DNA of 64,000 nucleotides from the NCBI GenBank assembly GCA_965153355.1, contig OZ231126.1, positions 85,560,001-85,624,000 on the forward strand, given 5' to 3'. The notes under the pieces were generated by a model. That model was given only the letters and a program-made list of their open reading frames with translations. It searched no databases and was not told where the DNA came from. The first letter of the stretch is position 1; each line of letters begins with the position of its first letter. The stretch is from Flaccisagitta enflata. Taxonomy: Eukaryota; Chaetognatha; Sagittoidea; Aphragmophora. This document shows positions 1 to 54,068 of this stretch, one piece after another. The translations under genes were made by a program, and so were the position numbers.

Positions 1-155
1 GGCGGGTCCCAGATCCAGCCCAAAGAGAACATCTCGATTTCGTCTTTGGAACGAAAGACGGGACGATTCGATGTTGAAATCCATTTCGGGCAGCCCCAGT
101 TTGGCTACGGGAGTCAAATCACGATGATCGTGAAGTTTGGGCGCTTCGTAAGGAC
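1..155 (-). CDS. Internal exon of gene A (unrecognised protein), runs off the left edge
   Basis: On the minus strand a pyrimidine-rich tract ending in CCACCTAG is followed by 51 open codons to the window edge. The acceptor phase (two bases completing a Gly codon) matches the phase-1 donor of the exon at 1313-2015. The peptide starts (G)PYEAPKLHDHRDL and is mixed polar/hydrophobic, without a domain I recognise. The plus strand is also open here and ends in a donor-like TTCGTAAGG at 148, so a plus-strand exon is the competing reading; the phase match favours minus. Confidence 0.5.
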
Positions 156-562
156 CTAGGTGGAACATGGGGGGGGGGAGAAGAGGAGGGTCTGTGGTGA
201 TGAGACAGAATCTTCAAACCTTTCCCACTAGCATTGACCCGACTCACGAACATCACGTATGGCAAGTGGAATACTAACCCCCTCTAAACCCAAATTAAAG
301 AGATTTAGATACAAACACAAGTGCGCATAACATAAGTCGATAGTAGCTAGATTCCAAAATTCTGTAGCTGGGAGATCCTCGCGTTCGCTCGAAGCAGCAA
401 GGTAATCACCACATAAGCAGCAGAGACCAGACGCCATCGTTACTGGTACTGTGATACTAAAGTAGCGCTTGGGCCGCGACTTATGGGGTGAATGGGTCTA
501 CAATTTATTTCTAGGCGTTAGCCTTTCAGTCTACAGAATTACTTTTTGATGTCTCGCTTTTT

Positions 563-1066
563 GGGCAGCGGCCCCAAAGGGCCGATGTCCTGTAGGACAC
601 AGGGGTGAATTTCCTTATGTCTGTCTGTCCGTCCGTACGTACGTATGTCCCCCCCCCTGACTTCTCAATTCTCAAATTCCCATTGAATGACATGGAAAAT
701 TAACGGAAAAATAGAAAAATGCAAATTTCCTATTGAATAACATGGAAAATTAATAAAAAATGGAAAAAATGCAAAATTCCAATTGGATAACATGGAGAAT
801 TGATACAAAATGAAAAAGATTATCATTGAATAACATTAAAATTAAATAAGAAATAAAAAAAAAAATGAATAATTCCCATTGAATATCATAGAAAATTGTC
901 CCACAGGCTTGAAATATGCTTCCTCAGGACGTAAGGAAATTCACCCCTGTGTCCTACAGGACATTGGTCCTTTGGGGCCGCTGCCCTGCTCTTACTCCAC
1001 TTCTTCAGAAGATCACTACAAGCAGGGCATCGGGTACCGCTGACCATGTGCGATCCTTGGACGACT
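563..1066 (+). mobile_element. F2 foldback element
   Basis: GGGCAGCGGCCCCAAAGGGC, CGATGTCCTGTAGGACACAG at the left and CTGTGTCCTACAGGACATTG, GTCCTTTGGGGCCGCTGCCC at the right; the interior is a tandem of CATTGAATGACATGGAAAAT-like units. An outer tail GCAGGGCATCGGGTACCGCT follows. Confidence 0.8.
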
Positions 1067-1171
1067 TTTTGTTGTTGTTTAGCTAAATAACGTCTTTTTC
1101 TACAATATGTAAATGAGCTTTTTGATTACTCAATTTGATCCCTTTTGATTATCTTTTATTCATGACTTTAA

Positions 1172-1275
<104 letters not shown>

Positions 1276-1312
1276 TTTGCGCGTGCGTGGATGGATGGAA
1301 GCTTCAGCGTAC

Positions 1313-2015
<703 letters not shown>

Positions 2016-2490
2016 TTTCTTCTACGAGATGCGATGTTTCTCTGATTAGTCTCTTTTTCTTTTAACCATAAAGTTATCGGATATTTCTTCATTTCTCGAT
2101 TGTCGTTTCGGATTTCTATCAGATTTGCTTCTATTCACTTCCATCTAGCACTGCCCAGATCTTGTTTGTTTGTCTGGTTTTCATGTTCTTTTTCATAGAT
2201 TTTTCCTTGTTAAAATGTAAAGCTGCGTTTTTTTTGTTGTTGTTGTTGTTGTTGTTGTCTTTTGTTATTTATTCGATATCAGTCTTTCTTTTTGTTTTTC
2301 TTTTTTTTTTTTCATTTAGCATCGAAATATATATTTCTTTTTTCATGTTTCCTCGGCAGGTTTCAGATTTTTGAAAGGCATCTGATTTTTCTTCTTTTTT
2401 CTCTTCTTCCTTTAAACATCCTGTTGCGTGTCTAATAATTGGCTGCAAATATGGGTGTTCTCTTCATCTGTGTCTCTGTCTCCTTCAGCC
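2016..2490. other. Intergenic, T-rich, no gene seen
   Basis: Upstream of the gene A start codon. T-rich with a short (GTT)n at 2237-2258; no promoter element that I would defend. Confidence 0.4.
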
Positions 2491-2500
2491 CTGCTCTGTC

Positions 2501-2625
<125 letters not shown>

Positions 2626-5600
2626 ATATTGAAATTATATGGATCAGTATTCATAGACCTGGTCAACCACCTGTAGCAATTGGCGTTTATTATGGAAAGC
2701 AAGAGAGCGTTGGATGTAATGATATTACAGAGGAATTTCATAATCTAACTGAAGAAATACTGGAGAAAAAGGCGACAGGAGAGATGATACTGTGTATGGA
2801 TGCCAACTCAAAAATTGGACTTATGGGTGAATCAGTCTCAAGAAATGGAAAATTGTTGCGAGAAATGGTAGAAGAATGCGAGCTGGAAATAATGAATGAG
2901 ATGAGCGTCTGTCAAGGTGTAATAACACGACAAAACAGGAAAAAGCTGACAGAAGCTTCGGCAATTGATCTTGTGTTATCAACCTATGAAGCAAGTAAAT
3001 GGATTGATAAAATGGTGATTGATGAATGTGGCGACTATAGAATAAGAAGTATTAATGAGTCAGACCATAATACGATTTTGCTTGACATGAAAATTGAAAA
3101 AATTGATACTGGGGTGAAAACTATTACTGAATGGAATAAAAAAGCATCACCTGAAAAATGGGAGGAATTTCGCAGAGAACTAGAGAAGGCTGAAAAAGAA
3201 GCATGGGAAATTATGGGAAAGACTGAACTGAGCATGACTGATCGTTACCAGAAATGGGAGAAGCTAATCTATAAGGCTGCGATAAAGACAATAGGTAGAG
3301 CGACATTCAAACCAGGACAGGCGCAACAATCTACAGCCATGAAAAATCTGAAAAAAGAAAAAAGTGAATGTAAAAAGGACTTTGAAAATGAAGATGATGA
3401 AAGTAAGAAAGGGGGAAAAATTGCAAGCTTATATGGAAAAACAACAAGAAATCAGAGAATTACTCGAGGAAGAAGAAAAGGAAGAAGTAAAAGCAAAATT
3501 TCAAAAGATGATAAATAAGGGAACTAATGGCTTTTGGGGAGAGATAAGAAACCTAGATCGTGATGAAACTCCTAACTGGATGGTAACTAAAGGGCCAAAT
3601 GGCGAACGAATATTAGACCCGGAGAAGAACAAAGAAAATGTAGCATCCTATTATGAGGACCTTTACAAAAATAAAGATCTACCCTCCCACCCATACCATC
3701 TGGAGGTAATTGAGCAAATGGAAAGACTAAGCAATGAGTCAGGAACAGATGAAGAAGAGCTAAACGAGATAAATCGAATACCTACTGAAAAAGAAATAGA
3801 AGATGCAATAAATAATAAGAAAAATAATAAGTCGACCACTGATTGGAAAAATTGGCTCCTAAAAGGCGGTGGGATCGAAATGGTTAGAATGATTATGCCT
3901 GTGGTGGAAGCTTTTTGGCGAGAAGAAATCCCGCCTCAACCTTGGAACCAAGGCTATATAACTAATGTTTGGAAATTAAAGGGGGACAGAGAGAAACTCG
4001 AAAATCAGAGGGGAATTACGGTCTCTAGCTCAATTGGAACAATTGTAGAAGAAATAATAAATCAAAGACTTATCAAAACAGTCAAATTTACTCAAGCTCA
4101 AGCCGGAGGTAAAAAAGGAGCTTCAACAACCGACCATATTTTTATTTTAAGAAATGTTATGGAGATAGCAAAGGATGAAGGAAGGAACCTCTTGATATCT
4201 TTTTTCGATGTGCAAAAAGCCTTTGATAAGGCTAGTATGGATGATATGCTTTATGTGTTGCATAAGAATGGATTCAGAGGGAAAATATGGAGACTAACCA
4301 AGGCTCTCAACAAAGGACTCACGGCCCGTGTGAAAACAAAAGCCGGACTTTCCAGAGAGATTCAAAGAGAAACAGGTGGGAAACAGGGTGGCAAACTAAT
4401 GGTACCCATGTTTGCAAAAACTATGGATACCCTAGAAGAGGATATGCAGGAAGACCATTCACTAGGAATCTTAATCAGAAACCATCGGCTTACCTCATTA
4501 TTATTCATGGATGATGCCATGACGTTTGCAGAAGGTACCGAACAAGAAATTAGAGCCTTGAATGCTATGAATGAGTTTGGCAAAAAACACCAAATTGAGT
4601 GGGGTGAGTCCAAGTGTAATGTAATGGAGATCGGATCGCACAGAGTGTCTGCAAACGAATGGAAGCTGGGAGAAAAGACTATAAAAAGCTGTGAATCTTA
4701 TAAATATTTGGGGGCACTGATAAGTCGAAATGGTAAAAATGATGAGAATATTGAATTAAGGCTTAAAAAAGCAAAAGCTGCAGTCAGAGTTATCAACTCC
4801 AGAGGAAAAAATGGAATCATGATAAAAATAGAGATGGACTATATCATCAAACTGCATGAAGCCGTCACAATCCCAACCCTACTCTATGATGCTGAGACAT
4901 GGCCTCTTAATGCTACAGCAATGACAAGTATGAATCGATTTGAGGTTTGGGCATGGAAAAGCGTGATTGGCCTTCCTAAAACAACTCCAACGGCGGCCGT
5001 CATGTTTTGCTGTGGGTCACTATATCCGTCCATAAGGATACAGATCAAGCAGCTTTTATACTTCCATAAAGTGCTCCAAAAACAGTGCGACCATCTGACT
5101 CAAGTAACTCTTGCTGATCTTCGAGAAAGGGACAAAGGATGGGCAAAACAAATCAAAGAAATAATTGAGGCATGGAATCTAGAGGACGATTGGGATGTAA
5201 TAAAAACGAAAACCTACAACACATGGAAAAGAGAGGTGGAACAAAAAGCCGAGGTGAAGAACAAAGAAAAGCTATTGGAAGAATGCATGAATAAAAAGAG
5301 GGGCGAGTGCGTGATTAAGACCAAGACCAAGTCAATAGTACCTTTATTAGAAAGCCAAGATTATGAACGAAAGCCACAGAGGTTTATGAGAGAAAATAAC
5401 AAGCTGATAACAAGAGCTTACATCATGGGTCGTTATGGTATGCTGCAGGGTGCAGCAAATTATAGTACGGGGTATGCTACTAAAGAATGCAAGGATTGTG
5501 GTGTAACTGACGACGAGAATCATAGAATAAACCACTGTAAAACTTGGCGTAGTATAAATCTTTTTGATTCATGTGACAAAATCAATTTTGATGATATTTA

Positions 5601-5697
5601 TGATGATGATCGTGCTAAATCACTTAAAATTGTTGAGCGTGTGTTACTAATGTGGGATTTGGGGAATGGAAAAAATGCCATGCGAATTGGGTCCTAA
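2626..5697 (+). mobile_element. Non-LTR retrotransposon (LINE) with apurinic-type endonuclease and reverse transcriptase, 5'-truncated and frameshifted
   Basis: The first part (to about 3410) reads as the C-terminal half of an exonuclease/endonuclease/phosphatase domain: MDANSKIG, SAIDLVLST, SDHNTILL. After a frameshift in the 3364-3430 overlap (around a GGGGGAAAAA run) the frame continues to 5697 as reverse transcriptase: FFDVQKAFDKAS, GGKQGGKL, and the catalytic LLFMDDAMTF box. A C-terminal zinc knuckle C-x2-C-x7-H-x4-C (CKDCGVTDDENHRINHC) follows. The N-terminal half of the endonuclease is missing; (TC)n runs straight into the coding sequence at 2625. After the stop there is almost no 3' UTR before another (CT)n. 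The clade is not certain; it is an endonuclease-bearing LINE, not an R2-type element. As it stands it is inactive. Confidence 0.9.
3364..5697 (+). pseudogene. LINE reverse transcriptase region (second frame)
   Basis: 777 uninterrupted codons covering the region between endonuclease and RT, the RT fingers and palm (DVQKAFD, FMDD), the thumb/connection region (LLYDAETWPLN) and the zinc knuckle. The frame is intact but is separated from the endonuclease frame by the shift, so I treat it as part of a broken element rather than a host gene. Confidence 0.85.
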
Positions 5698-5704
5698 GAA
5701 CTTG

Positions 5705-5804
<100 letters not shown>

Positions 5805-5969
5805 ATGCTGGATTAAGACATTCCTGTTAGACTTGTAATCTCTGTAACGCGGTAGATTAATTGTAGAATAGTTATTTATTGTGACGAATCTATGTCATGT
5901 CCATGTACTTTCGTAGATTGTACCAAATGCCATCATTTGAACGGACAATATACACAATTCACAATTAAC

Positions 5970-7473
<1,504 letters not shown>

Positions 7474-7566
7474 ATTTCGCCCCTAATCTTTTGGAAAGTT
7501 CGTAACTTTTTTGCGAACCACGCCTTTGAGGACCCCCACCGCCTACACCGAATAGATGGAACAAAA

Positions 7567-7567
<1 letters not shown>

Positions 7568-7658
<91 letters not shown>

Positions 7659-7695
7659 TAGATAGATAGAAAATGAGAGAGAAAGAGAGAGAGTG
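7568..7695. repeat. (GA)n microsatellite with CAGA/GATA tail
   Basis: GA array running into ACAG and ATAG tetranucleotides; opposite in polarity to the neighbouring (CT)n. Confidence 0.95.
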
Positions 7696-7833
7696 TAAAG
7701 AAATGAGTGAGACAGGGGGAGGCCTTCCTGAAATGCACAAGAAAGGTCATTTCTTAATCCTTTACCATCTGAACTCACCCTCTTCTGGAAGTGAAATTTT
7801 GGATTACTTTTAAGGAAGAATCGAAAAATGATT

Positions 7834-8870
<1,037 letters not shown>

Positions 8871-8971
8871 TACCCCTGCATACGATCAGACGATCTGACG
8901 GACTATCAGACATACATATTTCAATCTTATTTAATTTCTGTGTTCTTCCGCGATCAATTTTTTTCGTTTTT

Positions 8972-9139
8972 AGTTGCGGACACGCAACTCTATAAGAGGC
9001 TTTGTCCGTCCGTCCGTCGGTCCTTAGGTCCGTTGGTCTGTCGGTCTGTCCGTCCGTAAGCACGAGTCGAAAAGTGGGAAAACGCGCATATCCGCCCCTG
9101 CCCATCCATCAGCAACTGATGGCCGTGTATCCGGCCTTG
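8972..9139 (+). mobile_element. F1 element, hairpin GTTGCGGACACGCAAC
   Basis: Starts TTTTTAGTTGCGGACACGCA, continues CTCTATAAGAGGCTTTGTCC and a (CCGT/CGGT)n run, then GCCCCTGCCCA, and ends GGCCGTGTATCCGGCCTTG. The common 5' end and 3' end define the family used below. Confidence 0.85.
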
Positions 9140-9239
9140 TTCTTCCTCAATTCGCCTTATGAGTCTTTTGTCTTCCCCGGTCTGCTTTTAGGGTATTGTT
9201 TTCCGCTTTAGTCTTTCGCAGGACCTCGATCCTCAACGT

Positions 9240-9358
<119 letters not shown>

Positions 9359-9454
9359 TTCAGTAGGGCTCGGAGTAATCGTCGCGTCGACGCGTCAGTG
9401 TGGAAATGTTTATTTTCGACAGCCGTTACCCTTTTGTTTCTGACTCGAATGCCT

Positions 9455-10006
9455 TTTGGGCAGCGGCACCGAAGGGCTCTAAGTCCTGTAGAACACAGGG
9501 GGAATCTGTCCGTACGTCCGTCTGTCCGTCCGTCTCCCCCGCCCCATCCTCAGGCTTTGTCTCCATTGGGGCCTATTCTGACCCATATGCTGCCAAATTG
9601 CCCAAATCCAAGCAATATGGCCCAAATCTAAGCAAAATGGCCCAAATCTGGCCAGAAAACCCCATTCTGGCCCAAGGTACATTATTTTGGCCCCTTAGAC
9701 CTATATTGTGGCCTCCGATACGTAGATTTTGACCATATTTGGGCCATTTTGCTTTGATTTGGGCTATTATGCTTTGATTTGGGCCATTTTGCTTAGATTT
9801 GGGCCATATTACTTGGATTTGGGCAATTTGGCAGAATATGGGTCAGAATAGGCCCCAAAGGAGACGAAGTCCTGAGGATGGGGCGGGGGGGACAGACGGA
9901 TGGACGGACAGATAACCCCTGTGTTCTACAGGACTTCGTCCCCTTAGGGGCCGCTGCCCCTCAACTTAAATCACACACTACTCAAGCAGGGCACGGGTAC
10001 CGCTGC
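9455..10006 (+). mobile_element. F2 foldback element
   Basis: Same ends (GGGCAGCGGCACCGAAGGGC ... CCTTAGGGGCCGCTGCCC, tail GCAGGGCACGGGTACCGCTG), but the interior is a palindrome of GGCCCAAATC-type units unrelated to the copy at 563. Confidence 0.8.
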
Positions 10007-10777
10007 CTTTGGAATGCTATTATAGTGTAAGGTATGCATTTTTTCGCGTTTTGCCTATCTGTAAGGGCCGTTCGTCTTTTGTACTTCAAACTGCCATCTC
10101 CTAGAGGCCTAGAGGCCCTTCTAACTGGATAAGCTAGAGACAAAAGGCAAAGGGGGATGTAAACAAAGCCTGGAACTGCGCCTAAGGGCCTGGTGACGCT
10201 ACGCCACACTATGTGGATAAAAGTAATTTTAGAATTATGCGAAAATTGATTATACGTTTTACTGCACACATTTTTTTGGTAAATTCAGGAGAGGTGTCTG
10301 TGAGCCTAAGGAACAATAATCAACAAAGCCTAGGGATTTTCTCACACTTGGGGAGTGAAAAGACGGTGCTTTTGTAACAAGGGGTCATTTTGAGTAACGG
10401 TACTTATAACATAAAAAAAGGCAGATTTTAGTGGGGACTGTGAGATACTGAGTTACCTTGCTTGAAGAACATGATTTCATCTATTACCAAGCTAATTTTC
10501 ATTCTGATTGGTGCTTGGGAGGCATGGTCACTCTAATTCTTATGTAAACTATTTTCATATGCTATCTGGACGGTTTACACCCAAAAGTATTTTCTGGCAA
10601 AATGAAGCGATAAGAAATCTTGCAAAATAAATGAAAGACGCAGTTGTCTCTCCTAATTAGTTTGTGCTTTTTGGCTCTTTTTTCTTTTTTCATGTTATTA
10701 TATGACTATAAAGTGGATAACTTATCTTGTGATACAGAGCGGCTTCTAAAACATTTTGCTGTGACTGAATGATATTT
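10007..10777. other. Unique-looking sequence, no gene seen
   Basis: No frame with coding character and no recognised repeat. It might hide an upstream exon of gene B. Confidence 0.4.
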
Positions 10778-12051
10778 AGTCGCGTGAACGCGACTCTAGA
10801 AGCCGCTATGTCGGTCTGTTGGTCGGTCTGTCGGTCCGTAACTTTTTTGAAATATAGGCTTTATAGTCGTTTTAAAGGTTATTGAAGGTTATTAAAGGTA
10901 ATTATAGGTAATTTTTGGTAGTTATAGGTAATTTTTAGGTAGTTTTAGGTAATTATAGGTAAATATAGGTGTTTTAGTAATCTGTATCATATAAGTCAGA
11001 AAAGTTGTCTCGGACTATAAATTGAGGTAATTGTAGGAAATATAGGGAATAATGGGTAATTACAGGTGATTATAGATAATTTATGGTAATTTAATGTAAT
11101 TGTAGGTAATTATAGGTATTTACAGGTAGTTGTAGGTAAATGTGGATTATTACAGGAAGATATAAGTACTTAGTTATCTTCATTATCTTTATTACCCTAA
11201 TTACCTTAATTACCTTCATTACCTTAATTACAGTATGATTGTTTTTGTTTGCAACATTTCATGACGACATGACTCTTAAAGTTGTACAGATAATCTATCT
11301 CTGAAAAAAAGATACTGAAAGATATTATAAATACATTTTATGATATAAAACTCTAAAGACTTTTTAATAAAAATTTGATCCTATCATCTTACTATTAGTC
11401 GTAGTGCATATTTGACTAAAAAAGATTATTTTTCATGTTTTGAGATAGACTTTTTTTTATTTAGATTGCTCTCATTTCTAAACAATTTGACCTACAGATA
11501 CCAGGTTTGTCTCAAATGAAAGAAAATTTGATTTAGTTTAAGAAAATGAAAAGAAAGAAACCTATCTTGAAACATGTGTCATAGAAAAAGTTAAAGAAAT
11601 GGGATCTTTTTTGAAATTTTAACAAAAGTTCCTGTTGATAGTGTAAAGAATGTATTCAAGACATCAAATCAGTGCTTAGTTTAAAAAGACTTGAAAACTA
11701 CTTCAAATTATCTTTCATTCGAGACCAATCTGGCAATATAGCTCAAACCGTTTAGAAACAAGGACAATTTAAAGATAAACAGTCCATGTGTCAAATTTTG
11801 CCAAATTTTTCAATTTGCCAATTTGTCAAGTAAGTTTTATGGTTCCTTTAATGTTGAGAGTATCAAATGTCTCTAAAGAGATCCTTTGACTGATATATTA
11901 TAAAATGTATTTTCATAATCTTTTTAGTATTCAGAATTCAATTATCTTAATTACTTTTAGAATTACGTCGTCCTGTAATGTTGCAAACGAAAACAATCAT
12001 ACTGTACCTTTATCACCCTTATTACCACGCGACTAAGGTTTGTTGACCTTG
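10778..12051 (+). mobile_element. F1 element with (TAGGTAATTA)-type array and a nested MITE
   Basis: 5' hairpin GTCGCGTGAACGCGAC; 3' CACGCGACTAAGG ... GACCTTG. The interior is a degenerate decamer array (GGTAATTATA). A 774-base TA-flanked MITE (11231-12004) is inserted in it. Confidence 0.75.
11231..12004. mobile_element. Tc1/mariner-like MITE, TA target duplication
   Basis: Terminal inverted repeats CAGTATGATTGTTTTTGTTT / matching CAGTATGATTGTTTTCGTTT on the other strand, extending about 40 bases, flanked by TA on both sides. Subterminal CATGACGAC/GTCGTCCTG also pair. No transposase reading frame. Confidence 0.8.
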
Positions 12052-12116
12052 TTTTATCTTGTAATAGGCTTAATTGGCAAAACAATCGACCTATGGTCGA
12101 TTTTAGGTCGATTTTT

Positions 12117-12335
12117 AGTTGCGGACACGCAACTCTATAAGAGGCTTTGTCCGTCGGTCCGTCGGTCCGTCGGTCCGTCGGTCCGTCGGTCCGTCCGTCA
12201 TGGTGATCGAATTGAAAACGACTGTTTTTGATACTTTTTGCGTAAGTTTGAGTGTTGGAGGTGGGTTGGGGTGTGGATAGGGGTACTATGCCCCTGCCCA
12301 CCCGTCGGCAACGATATTGTGACCCCGCGTCACTT
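12117..12335 (+). mobile_element. F1 element, 3' end type B
   Basis: 5' hairpin GTTGCGGACACGCAAC and (CGGTCCGT)n; the 3' end is GCAACGATATTGTGACCCCG then CGTCACTTG, differing from the GGCCTTG end. Confidence 0.8.
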
Positions 12336-12694
12336 GTTTGAGGGGGTTCGACCATGATTCGTTCGACCCGGTCGATTTTTTAAATCAATAGTACGTGACA
12401 CCTCGGCTACACAGGATTCTGCTGAATTCTGGGAAATCTATGAGAACTTTAAGGCTAAAACAAAAACGGAAGATGCAGGAATTTTGAAAAAAGGAACATA
12501 GTCATGATTTTTGCTCCTCCACATTACCTAAGAATGGTGAAAGGATGCTCCCAACTTTTGCACATTACCTAAGTAAGGTGAAGGGATACTCTCAACTTAT
12601 GCAACTTTTGCTAGATTGTGACGGTTAACGCGTTTTCATTCAAATCAAGTTAAGAATAGAAGGCACGTAACAGATTGTTTGTTGCAAAAAGAAA

Positions 12695-12895
12695 CAAGGC
12701 CGGATACACGGCCACCCCAGTCGCGTGCGGGTGGGCAGGGGCTATATTGGAGGTCACTTGATCACGTGGGCAGGAGCAGTGAGGCCAAAGATCACAAAAA
12801 CAAAACAAAAATGAAGTGTGATGGAACGACGGACGAACGGACCGACGGACGGACGGACCGACAAAGTGGGAGGTAGAGTCGCGTAGCACGCGACT
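12695..12895 (-). mobile_element. F1 element, hairpin GTCGCGTGCTACGCGAC
   Basis: Read on the minus strand: AGTCGCGTGCTACGCGACTC ... CCCGCACGCGACTGGGGTGG ... CCGGCCTTG. Confidence 0.85.
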
Positions 12896-13074
12896 AGAAA
12901 TTGTAGGCAGCGACTATTTTATGTGCTCAAGTCCGACTGACCAATGGACAAATGAATACATTTTTACCGCACATTCTTTTTACATGTACTGTTCCCTCAA
13001 TAGACTGACTAGCTCCTTCTTCTCACCCACTGCCCCTGCCTAATTCCCTACAATTTTTTCTCACCCATGAATAG

Positions 13075-43596
<30,522 letters not shown>

Positions 43597-43764
43597 TAAC
43601 GACTACCTGAAGGCTGCAATAACAACGCCCACCCATGAATTGTTTTTCTCCTTAACTTATCTATAATATCCTCGATTGAGTTATTGAGTTATTTAATTCT
43701 TCGATTCTTGCAGTTGCAATCTCATAAACATTTTCTGTACTGAATTTTCTCCATCCCCTTCTAT

Positions 43765-44155
43765 CTTCTCCTCTTTTTTTTTTTCTCTCTTTCTTTTTTC
43801 TTTCTTTTTCTTTTTCTTCTACGTCTTTCCCATCGCCTTTTCTTCTTCTTCCTTCCTTCTTTCTTTTTTTTTCTTCTTTTTTCTTTTTCTTTTTGTTCTT
43901 CTTGCTCTTTCTTCTTCTTCTTCTTCTTCTTCTTCTTCTTCTTTCTTCTTCTTCTTCTTCCTTCTTTTTTTCTTCTTCTTCTTTTTCTTCCTTCTTTTCT
44001 TTTCTTCTTTCTTCCTTCTTTCTTCTTCTTCTTCATCTTTCTTCTTTTTCTTTTTCTTCTTTTCTCTTCTTTTTCTTTTTCTTTTTCTTTTTCTTTTTCT
44101 TTTTCTTTTACTTTTTCTCCTTCTGCTTCTTCTTCTTCTTTTTCTTCATAAACAT
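43765..44155. repeat. (TTC)n/(TTTTTC)n pyrimidine tract
   Basis: Interrupted at 44195-44443 by an F1 element and resuming at 44446. Confidence 0.9.
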
Positions 44156-44194
44156 TTTCTGTACTGAATTTTTTCTATCTACTCCTCTTTTTTT

Positions 44195-44443
44195 AGTCGC
44201 GTGCACGCGACTCTACACCCTGCTTTGTCCGTCGGTCGGTTGGTCGGTTGGTTGGTCGGTTGGTCGGCTGGTCAGTCACATTTTACTTTTTTTTATTACT
44301 TTTATTTCTATAAGTCATTTTAAGTCATTTTAGAGTCAACTAAGTCATTTTAAGTCATTGTAAGTCATTGTAAGTCATTGTAAGTCAATCTGTCAATCTG
44401 TCAATCTGTAAGTCTCGCACGCGACTTATAGGTGTTGGCCCTG
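44195..44443 (+). mobile_element. F1 element with (AAGTCATTTT)n, 3' end type C, inside a (TTC)n tract
   Basis: AGTCGCGTGCACGCGACTCT ... TCGCACGCGACTTATAGGTG ... TTGGCCCTG. Confidence 0.85.
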
Positions 44444-44445
44444 TT

Positions 44446-44790
44446 CTCTCTCTCTTTTTCTTTCTTTTTCTTTTTCTTCTTCTTCTTCTCTCCATCTTCT
44501 TCTTTTCTTCTTTTTCTTCTTCTTTTCTTCTTCTTCTTCTTCTTCTTCTTCTTCTTCTCTTCTTCTTCCTTCTTCTTTCTTCTTTTCTTCTTCTTTCTTT
44601 TCTTCTTCTTCTTCGCCTTCTTTCTTCTTCTACTTCTTCTTCTACTTTTTCTTCTTCTTCTACTTCTACTTTTTCTGCTTCAACTACTTTTTCTTCGTCT
44701 TCTACTTCTTCTTTTTCTTTTTCTTTTTCTTTTTCTTTTTCTTTTTCTTTTTCTTTTTCTTTTTCTTTTTCTTTTTCTTTTTCTTCTTCT
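44446..44790. repeat. (TTC)n/(TTTTTC)n pyrimidine tract, second half
   Basis: Ends in pure (TTTTTC)n. With the previous tract it looks like one array split by the F1 insertion. Confidence 0.9.
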
Positions 44791-45866
44791 CCCAATTGTA
44801 CATGAAAGTTCATCCTCTGCGATTTGCATTTCTTATCAGCTTTTTTTTCCTTTAAAGCATAATCTTCCATCTCCCTTCTTTCAATGTCATTTTGGTCTTT
44901 TGTTATCCACTAAAAAAGTCTCTTTGCGTCGATAATCACACAGAGAAGCCAATCGCGAAAGATTCTTAATCTTGTTTTGAATCTTCATAAGCGCGTTCAT
45001 TAATGATTTGCAAATCGTTGAACATTTTCTTTGAGATTGTGTTGTTAATATGTGAATCCCTCCTCAAGCAAGTTCTCAGCTCCATTTTTTGGGTGTAAAA
45101 CTTGCGCGGCTTATTTCTGACACTAAGATCATTAAAATGAACGATTGAATTACTACTCTTTTTACATTCCAATTGATGTGTTGCATCCGTTGTATTGTAT
45201 ATAAAAGATCCTTCGCAACTGAATCGTTAAAAATCGTTTTTCTTGAAAAACATTTCTATGAATATATATTCATTCTATCTATCTATTGCTGTCTAAAAGT
45301 CTATGATGTCATCTTCCACCTGGAATATATTCGCATAACATCTCGTTGACAGAAAATCTTCATTTTGAGTCTACACAGACATACTTTTGTGACATATTTC
45401 GGTGGTTTTATATCATGTATTGATAAAAGACGTTCCTCTTTATAACGGTGAATTTGTTTTAAAATCTGTTTACATGTCAGTCAGCTTAGCAACACCTATC
45501 AAGATGTTTAACATTTAGCAGCACAAAGAAACATCGATGTGAATAATTGAAGGAATTATCATGACTCATGTCATGAGGTTTGGTGCGACCATTACGACGA
45601 CACGCCAAAACTAAGGATCCATAACAGCTAATATTCTTTTTTCGTTTTTCTTATTAATTCATAGGTTCCTACAACTCTCCAGATCACAAACTCAAACCTT
45701 CTGAAGATCTTATTTGAGTGCATTCATTATTAATTATGCTCTTTATACAGTGCGGCGTTTCTCAAAACCACGACCCTAGTAGATTTCAGAAGAAAAAAAA
45801 TTTGTGTATGATGAAATTACAGAGTGACTCAAAAGATCTGATTTCAAAACGATAATTCATGTAAAT
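44791..45866. other. Convergent intergenic region between genes B and D
   Basis: About 1.1 kb of AT-rich sequence, presumably including the 3' end of gene D. No reading frame or repeat recognised. Confidence 0.4.

Positions 45867-54068
<8,202 letters not shown>

Noticed and set aside
12340-12372. GGTTCGACC as a tRNA B-box
   Set aside because: No cloverleaf or A-box at suitable distance; no tRNA gene was recognised anywhere in the window.
44385-44935. Lys/Glu/Arg-rich and Phe/Leu-rich frames
   Set aside because: Translation of the (TTC)n/(TTTTTC)n tract on the two strands.
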